DNA of 7,663 nucleotides, from NCBI GenBank assembly GCA_958441075.1, contig CAUCBQ010000097.1:1-7663 (forward strand). The letters run 5' to 3'. The notes beneath the pieces are model-generated. The model made no database searches. It worked only from the letters and a program-made list of their open reading frames with translations, and had not been told where the DNA came from. Made by a program: the position numbers and the translations under genes. Positions 5,784 to 7,663 of this stretch are shown here, piece by piece (position 1 is the stretch's first letter; each line of letters starts with the position of its first letter). Source of the DNA: an uncultured Clostridiaceae bacterium (GTDB taxonomy: Bacteria > Bacillota > Clostridia > Lachnospirales > Lachnospiraceae).

Positions 5784-7079
5784 ATGAAACAGGACATGAT
5801 TGTCATTTTGGACCTGGGAAGCACAGAGAATACCGTGCTTGCCAGAGAGATTCGCGCCATGGGCGTATACAGCGAGATTTATCCCCATGACATTACAGCA
5901 GAAGAATTAAAGGCGCTTCCCAATGTAAAGGGAGTTGTGATCTATGGAGGACCAAACCATATTGTGGATGGTGTACGCATAGATGTAAATGAGGACATTT
6001 ACAGCGCTGGTTATCCGGTTATGTCCATTAACCACGAGCCGGCAAAATGCCAGGAGGCTTACAGCACCTGGGAAGAGGCTCTTCCCCATCTGAAGGCATT
6101 TGTGTTTGATACCTGCCATGCAGAGGCAAACTGGAACATGAAAAACTTCGTAGAAGATCAGATCGAGCTGATTCGCCGTCAGGTAGGTGATAAGAAGGTT
6201 CTTTTGGCTCTTTCCGGCGGTGTTGACAGTTCCGTTGTGGCAGCTCTTTTAATCAGGGCTATCGGCAAACAGCTTGTCTGTGTACATGTAAATCACGGCC
6301 TTATGAGAAAGGGCGAATCAGAGAGTGTAATCGAGGTATTTAAAAACCAGATGGATGCCAATCTGATCTATGTAGACGCAACAGAGCGTTATCTCACCAA
6401 GCTGGAAGGCGTGGCAGATCCGGAGGAGAAGAGAAAGATCATTGGCGCTGAGTTTATCCGTATTTTCGAGGAAGAGGCCAGAAAGCTGGAAGGAATCGAA
6501 TTCCTGGGACAGGGAACCATTTACCCTGATATCGTGGAGAGCGGAACCAAGACAGCAAAGGTTGTAAAATCTCACCATAACGTGGGCGGACTTCCGGAAG
6601 ACCTTCAGTTTAAGCTGGTTGAGCCGCTGCGCCAGCTCTTTAAAGATGAAGTTCGTCAGTGCGGTCTGGAGCTGGGACTTCCAAATGAAATGGTATTTCG
6701 TCAGCCATTCCCAGGCCCAGGCTTAGGCGTACGCTGTCTGGGAGCCATTACAAGAGAGCGTCTGGAGGCTGTCCGTGAATCCGACGCTATTTTACGGGAA
6801 GAGTTCCACAATGCCGGACTGGATAAGAAGGTATGGCAGTACTTCACAGTAGTGCCGGATTTCAAGTCTGTTGGAGTCCGCGATAATGCAAGATGCTTCG
6901 AGTATCCTGTAATTATTCGTGCAGTCAACACCATAGATGCCATGAGCGCAACCATTGAACAACTGGAGTGGCCGGTGCTTTTAAAGGTTACGGACCGCAT
7001 TCTGAAAGAAGTAAAGAATGTAAACCGTGTCTGCTATGACCTGAGCCCGAAGCCTACGGCTACGATTGAGTGGGAATAA
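5784..7079 (+). CDS. guaA: GMP synthase with degenerate, shortened glutaminase domain
   Basis: Converts XMP, ATP and an amino donor to GMP, the last step of guanine nucleotide synthesis. At 431 residues it is ~80-95 shorter than usual (~510-525). The ATP-pyrophosphatase domain is intact: P-loop SGGVDSS (144-150), 'GQGTIYPDIVESG', SHHNVGGLPE (263-272), and then RQPFPGPGLGVR (306-317). The C-terminal dimerisation domain ends in the canonical KPTATIEWE. The N-terminal amidotransferase part keeps its first strands (ILDLGS, GVYSEIYP, YGGP), but the nucleophile elbow GICYG is replaced by SINHE (81-85), with Asn83 at the catalytic Cys position. Only ~17 residues separate this from the hinge FVFDTCHAEANW (106-117), so the segment carrying the catalytic His and Glu is gone. 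Glutamine hydrolysis is therefore not expected; ammonia or a separate glutaminase must supply nitrogen. The reading frame is smooth, with no sign of recent decay. Start ATG 5784 has AGGAGG (5771-5776) seven bases upstream. Confidence 0.94.
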   Translation: MKQDMIVILDLGSTENTVLAREIRAMGVYSEIYPHDITAEELKALPNVKGVVIYGGPNHIVDGVRIDVNEDIYSAGYPVMSINHEPAKCQEAYSTWEEALPHLKAFVFDTCHAEANWNMKNFVEDQIELIRRQVGDKKVLLALSGGVDSSVVAALLIRAIGKQLVCVHVNHGLMRKGESESVIEVFKNQMDANLIYVDATERYLTKLEGVADPEEKRKIIGAEFIRIFEEEARKLEGIEFLGQGTIYPDIVESGTKTAKVVKSHHNVGGLPEDLQFKLVEPLRQLFKDEVRQCGLELGLPNEMVFRQPFPGPGLGVRCLGAITRERLEAVRESDAILREEFHNAGLDKKVWQYFTVVPDFKSVGVRDNARCFEYPVIIRAVNTIDAMSATIEQLEWPVLLKVTDRILKEVKNVNRVCYDLSPKPTATIEWE

Positions 7080-7086
7080 AATCAAG

Positions 7087-7136
7087 AAAACCGTTAGAGC
7101 CTGTAAATACAAGGGTTCTAACGGTTTTGTTTTGTT
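7087..7136. terminator. Strong, probably bidirectional intrinsic terminator between guaA and the integrase
   Basis: AAAACCGTTAGA (7087-7098) pairs perfectly with TCTAACGGTTTT (7117-7128), and the stem continues through G-T, C-G and C-G pairs around a loop at about 7103-7112. On the + strand it is followed by GTTTTGTT, terminating guaA. On the - strand the stem's own T-run continues as TTTTCTTGATTTT, so it can also stop the converging integrase gene. Confidence 0.92.
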
Positions 7137-7140
7137 CAAT

Positions 7141-7157
7141 CGTACTGAAAACGTACT
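7141..7157. repeat. CGTACT direct repeats beside the integrase stop codon
   Basis: CGTACT occurs at 7141-7146 and again at 7152-7157, 11 bp apart, each preceded by an A-rich flank; the second copy overlaps the integrase stop codon. Short direct repeats next to a tyrosine recombinase gene near the element end can be integrase arm sites or part of the attachment region. With only two six-base copies this is tentative. Confidence 0.3.
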
Positions 7158-7663
7158 ATTTATTTAATTCCTGTAATTTGTTCGCTACAAGGTTATGTTT
7201 GTTAGGGTACAAATGGGAATAGGTTTGTAGTGTGGTCTGTATCTTTTCATGTCCCAGTCTTTCAGAGATAAGCAGAGGGGGAAAACCTTGCTCAATCAAT
7301 AGGCTTGCGTGTGAGTGCCTTATATCATGCACCCTGATTTTCTTTACCCCTGACTTTTGGCATCCCCTACGCATTTCATGGTCAAGGTAGGATTTTGTGA
7401 CCGGGAACAGCCTTTCCTTTGGCTTGTAGTCATATAAATGCGTTACATAGTCCTGAACCATGTCATAGATAAAGTCCGGCAGTGTGATTGTCCGCTTGCT
7501 TTTGGGTGTCTTGGGTGTCAAAATCAAATCTTCCCCATTTAACCGGGTGAAATTTTTGCTGATGCTGACGGTCTTTGCTTCAAAGTCAAAATCATCCAGT
7601 GTCAGGGCAAGCAGTTCCCCGGAACGCATACCAGTCCAAAAGAGCAGTTCAAACATGACCTTA
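7156..7663 (-). CDS. Tyrosine recombinase/phage-type integrase, C-terminal catalytic part (5' end outside window)
   Basis: The catalytic domain of a site-specific tyrosine recombinase of the Tn916/ICE/phage integrase type, which cuts and rejoins DNA at attachment sites. The frame stays open to the right edge, so the in-frame ATG at 7654-7656 is internal and the N-terminal arm- and core-binding domains lie outside. Counting from that Met, the visible catalytic residues are Arg11 (TGMRSGE), a Lys in the beta hairpin (Lys49 or Lys52), His110 and Arg113 (HDIRH), His136 (LGHE) and the nucleophile Tyr146 (TYSHLYP). All appear intact, and the stop is TAG at 7156-7158. It faces guaA head-on across a shared terminator. 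It is probably the first gene of a mobile element occupying the guaA 3' side; whether that element is an ICE, prophage or genomic island cannot be told. Confidence 0.93.
   Translation of the reverse strand, partial: KVMFELLFWTGMRSGELLALTLDDFDFEAKTVSISKNFTRLNGEDLILTPKTPKSKRTITLPDFIYDMVQDYVTHLYDYKPKERLFPVTKSYLDHEMRRGCQKSGVKKIRVHDIRHSHASLLIEQGFPPLLISERLGHEKIQTTLQTYSHLYPNKHNLVANKLQELNK

Noticed and set aside
5784..6140. guaA as a recent pseudogene or frameshifted gene
   Set aside because: The frame is continuous, with all ATP-pyrophosphatase and dimerisation motifs intact. There is too little DNA between the half GATase domain and the hinge to hide the missing part in another frame, so it is an in-frame loss.
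7087..7136. Inverted repeat after guaA as an attachment site or insertion sequence end
   Set aside because: The perfect stem with flanking T-runs on both strands between convergent genes is fully explained as a bidirectional terminator.

Overview
The window looks like a stretch of Firmicutes (Clostridia) chromosome, most likely from a Lachnospiraceae-type gut anaerobe. This rests on the protein style (acidic DUF1292 protein, clostridial OmpR/VanS-like two-component pair, corrinoid adenosyltransferase), strong AGGAGG ribosome binding sites and moderate GC. The family-level placement is inference from gene style, not from a database search. Apart from the last ~500 bases, every gene lies on the + strand.

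Left part (1-2900): the 3' end of glutamyl-tRNA synthetase (gltX) is followed after one base by a 638-residue UvrD/PcrA-type superfamily 1 helicase. The helicase overlaps by 31 bases a GTG-started corrinoid adenosyltransferase gene (cobO/btuR type). The tight packing suggests one transcript, though the three products act in unrelated processes (translation, DNA repair, cobamide synthesis or salvage).

Middle (2901-5651): a small acidic DUF1292 protein has its own candidate promoter, embedded in an inverted repeat, and a good intrinsic terminator. A second candidate promoter, with two TGTGAAA direct repeats 11 bp apart just upstream, drives an OmpR/PhoB-type response regulator. The regulator overlaps its HAMP/HisKA sensor kinase by four bases (ATGA). 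The signal is unknown.

Right part (5652-7663): a ~130-base leader with two dyads precedes guaA (GMP synthase). This GuaA is only 431 residues. Its ATP-pyrophosphatase and dimerisation domains are intact, but the glutamine amidotransferase domain has lost the nucleophilic cysteine and about 100 residues that should hold the catalytic His and Glu. It is predicted not to hydrolyse glutamine, so it would use free ammonia or a separate glutaminase partner. This is the most notable observation in the window. A strong, apparently bidirectional terminator follows. Converging on it from the - strand is the C-terminal half of a tyrosine recombinase/integrase that runs off the right edge, so the end of guaA is probably the boundary of an integrated mobile element.

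No tRNA, rRNA, CRISPR array or complete insertion sequence was seen. The longest gene-free stretches are about 130-155 bases, and each is described below.
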